Assembly (NCBI GenBank): GCA_003242115.1
Contig: QBMP01000240.1
Span: 1-5,485 of the forward strand
Length of the DNA: 5,485 nucleotides
DNA from: Phormidesmis priestleyi
Lineage (GTDB): Bacteria > Cyanobacteriota > Cyanobacteriia > Phormidesmidales > Phormidesmidaceae
Direction of reading: 5' to 3'
Each line of letters opens with the position of its first letter. The stretch's first letter is position 1. Shown here one piece after another: positions 4,990 through 5,485 of the stretch. The translations under genes and the position numbers were made by a program. The notes beneath the pieces were generated by a model, which saw only the letters and a program-made list of their open reading frames with translations, was not told where the DNA came from and ran no database searches.

Positions 4990-5069
4990 AGTATTGGCGA
5001 TTTTACCCAACAATATTCAGGTGATACATTTAGGTAATTTTTGGGCTGAGACTATCTCTATTTCCTGAA

Positions 5070-5234
5070 ATGCCCTCATTACAAAAGAAAAACCCAGGTT
5101 ACCGAAACGAAGAACCACTACCAAGGCGCATCTCTCCCAACCAAAAAAATCACCTATCAAAAAGATTACTAGAGAAGATCAGAACAACGAAGAAGAAGAA
5201 AAGCATACTCATTAACGGTGAGTCCAAAAATTAA
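5070..5234 (+). CDS. possible very basic 54-residue peptide
   Basis: An ATG-started frame reads MPSLQKKNPGYRNEEPLPRR at its N-terminus and continues through a KKKK run to a TAA at 5232. It has 10 Lys and 5 Arg against 4 acidic residues, so it is strongly positive, as expected of a nucleic-acid-binding peptide or of chance in A-rich DNA. I recognise no family. No Shine-Dalgarno is present. A weak promoter (4 of 6 in each box) lies at 5002-5030. Because the segment is nearly free of T, stop codons are rare there and an open frame of this length is weak evidence. Its end overlaps the opposing short ORF by 23 bp. Confidence 0.25.
   Translation: MPSLQKKNPGYRNEEPLPRRISPNQKNHLSKRLLEKIRTTKKKKSILINGESKN
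5081..5210 (+). other. T-poor, A-rich segment with strong strand asymmetry
   Basis: By hand count these 130 bases hold about 64 A and only 15 T on this strand, ending in a GAA-GAA-GAA purine run (about 5189-5203). The sequence on both sides has ordinary T content. It coincides with most of the possible basic peptide. Alternatives are an unstructured RNA leader or a strand-asymmetric element near the putative origin. Confidence 0.6.
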
Positions 5235-5385
5235 ACGCATCTACCCCCATTGCGAATAGTTTAAAGAATTGAGTTTTTGTCAGGTCTGGTGAATAGTTTT
5301 TTGAGGGTGCATCTATAGCGTTGGTCAGTTGGCTATAGTTGATCGAAATAGTTAGCTGTAGATAGTCATTAGCAATCTTTCCCAT
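5212..5385 (-). pseudogene. possible gene remnant with an LpoA/LppC-like segment
   Basis: A 57-codon frame runs from an ATG at 5385 to a TAA at 5212. It is preceded in frame by a stop at 5401-5403. Near its end it reads TKTQFFKLFAMGVDAFNFW. The core KLFAMGVDAF resembles the (R/K)LxAMGxDAW stretch near the C-terminus of LpoA/LppC-type lipoproteins, as I remember it. The expected remaining C-terminal residues are missing, and I found no clear continuation in other frames on either side. I therefore read it as a decayed fragment at best. A chance ORF is a real alternative, and no Shine-Dalgarno is visible. Confidence 0.22.
5254..5338. repeat. short direct and inverted repeats in the right-hand gap
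   Basis: GAATAGTTT occurs at 5254-5262 and 5291-5299. CTATAGC (5313-5319) and GCTATAG (5332-5338) are perfect inverted 7-mers with a 12-base spacer. A TTGAGT-17 bp-AATAGT pair at 5269-5297 could be a weak promoter (4 of 6 in each box). From here to the right edge I see no gene, apart from a small hairpin (TTCCCA/TGGGAA, 5379-5400) and TTAAC/GTTAA at 5449-5462. Confidence 0.35.
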
Positions 5386-5485
5386 CCAAGTTTGTGGGAA
5401 TTAGCTGATGGCTATTTTTATCTGTTTTCTGAGTGCTTAAGCTGTAACTTAACGGCTGTTAATTGGCTATTTGCCGATCGCCTTG

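Noticed and set aside
4974..5485. tRNA, riboswitch, CRISPR array or insertion-sequence end in the right-hand gap
   Set aside because: I saw no cloverleaf, no regularly spaced long repeats and no terminal inverted repeats with target duplications. The repeats present are only 7-9 bp.

Overview
The window looks like a piece of a cyanobacterial chromosome. Two perfect copies of the cyanobacterial palindrome HIP1 (GCGATCGC) are present at 1710 and 3583. The small protein at 4740 resembles a family I know only from cyanobacteria. RseP, endonuclease III, 100-residue S14, a short-form leucyl/phenylalanyl transferase and a tandem universal-stress protein all have a cyanobacterial flavour. The genus cannot be named from the sequence.

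Left part (1-2824): a tight + strand run begins with the 3' end of an RseP-type site-2 protease, followed after 7 bp by endonuclease III (nth) and after 42 bp by ribosomal protein S14 (rpsN). A good intrinsic terminator (1649-1687) closes the run and also faces an opposing gene for an uncharacterised 140-residue protein (1718-2140, - strand). That gene is divergent from aat (2205-2780, + strand) across 64 bp. A perfect short hairpin (2805-2824) lies between aat and the convergent universal-stress gene.

Middle part (2822-4221): a two-domain universal-stress protein (- strand) and a hotdog-fold acyl-CoA thioesterase (+ strand) are divergent across 92 bp.

Right part (4222-5485) is mostly non-coding and is the most interesting stretch. 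It holds three perfect TTTTCCACA DnaA boxes exactly 22 bp apart, with degenerate boxes in the gaps giving an 11-bp period. Weaker opposite-strand boxes flank the array and AT-only tracts lie on both sides. This is a good candidate for a replication origin or another DnaA-binding locus. About 340 bp further on is a small protein that I read as DUF2811-like, with a possible ribbon-helix-helix fold, a GTG start and a strong Shine-Dalgarno. The last 512 bp hold no gene of normal length, only two marginal overlapping short ORFs. One encodes a very basic peptide inside a strikingly T-poor segment; the other encodes a fragment whose end resembles part of LpoA/LppC-type lipoproteins.

The genes do not form one pathway. 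They are housekeeping functions: envelope-stress proteolysis, base-excision repair, translation, N-degron tagging, stress response and thioester hydrolysis. The novelty, if any, is the origin-like region and its small neighbours.
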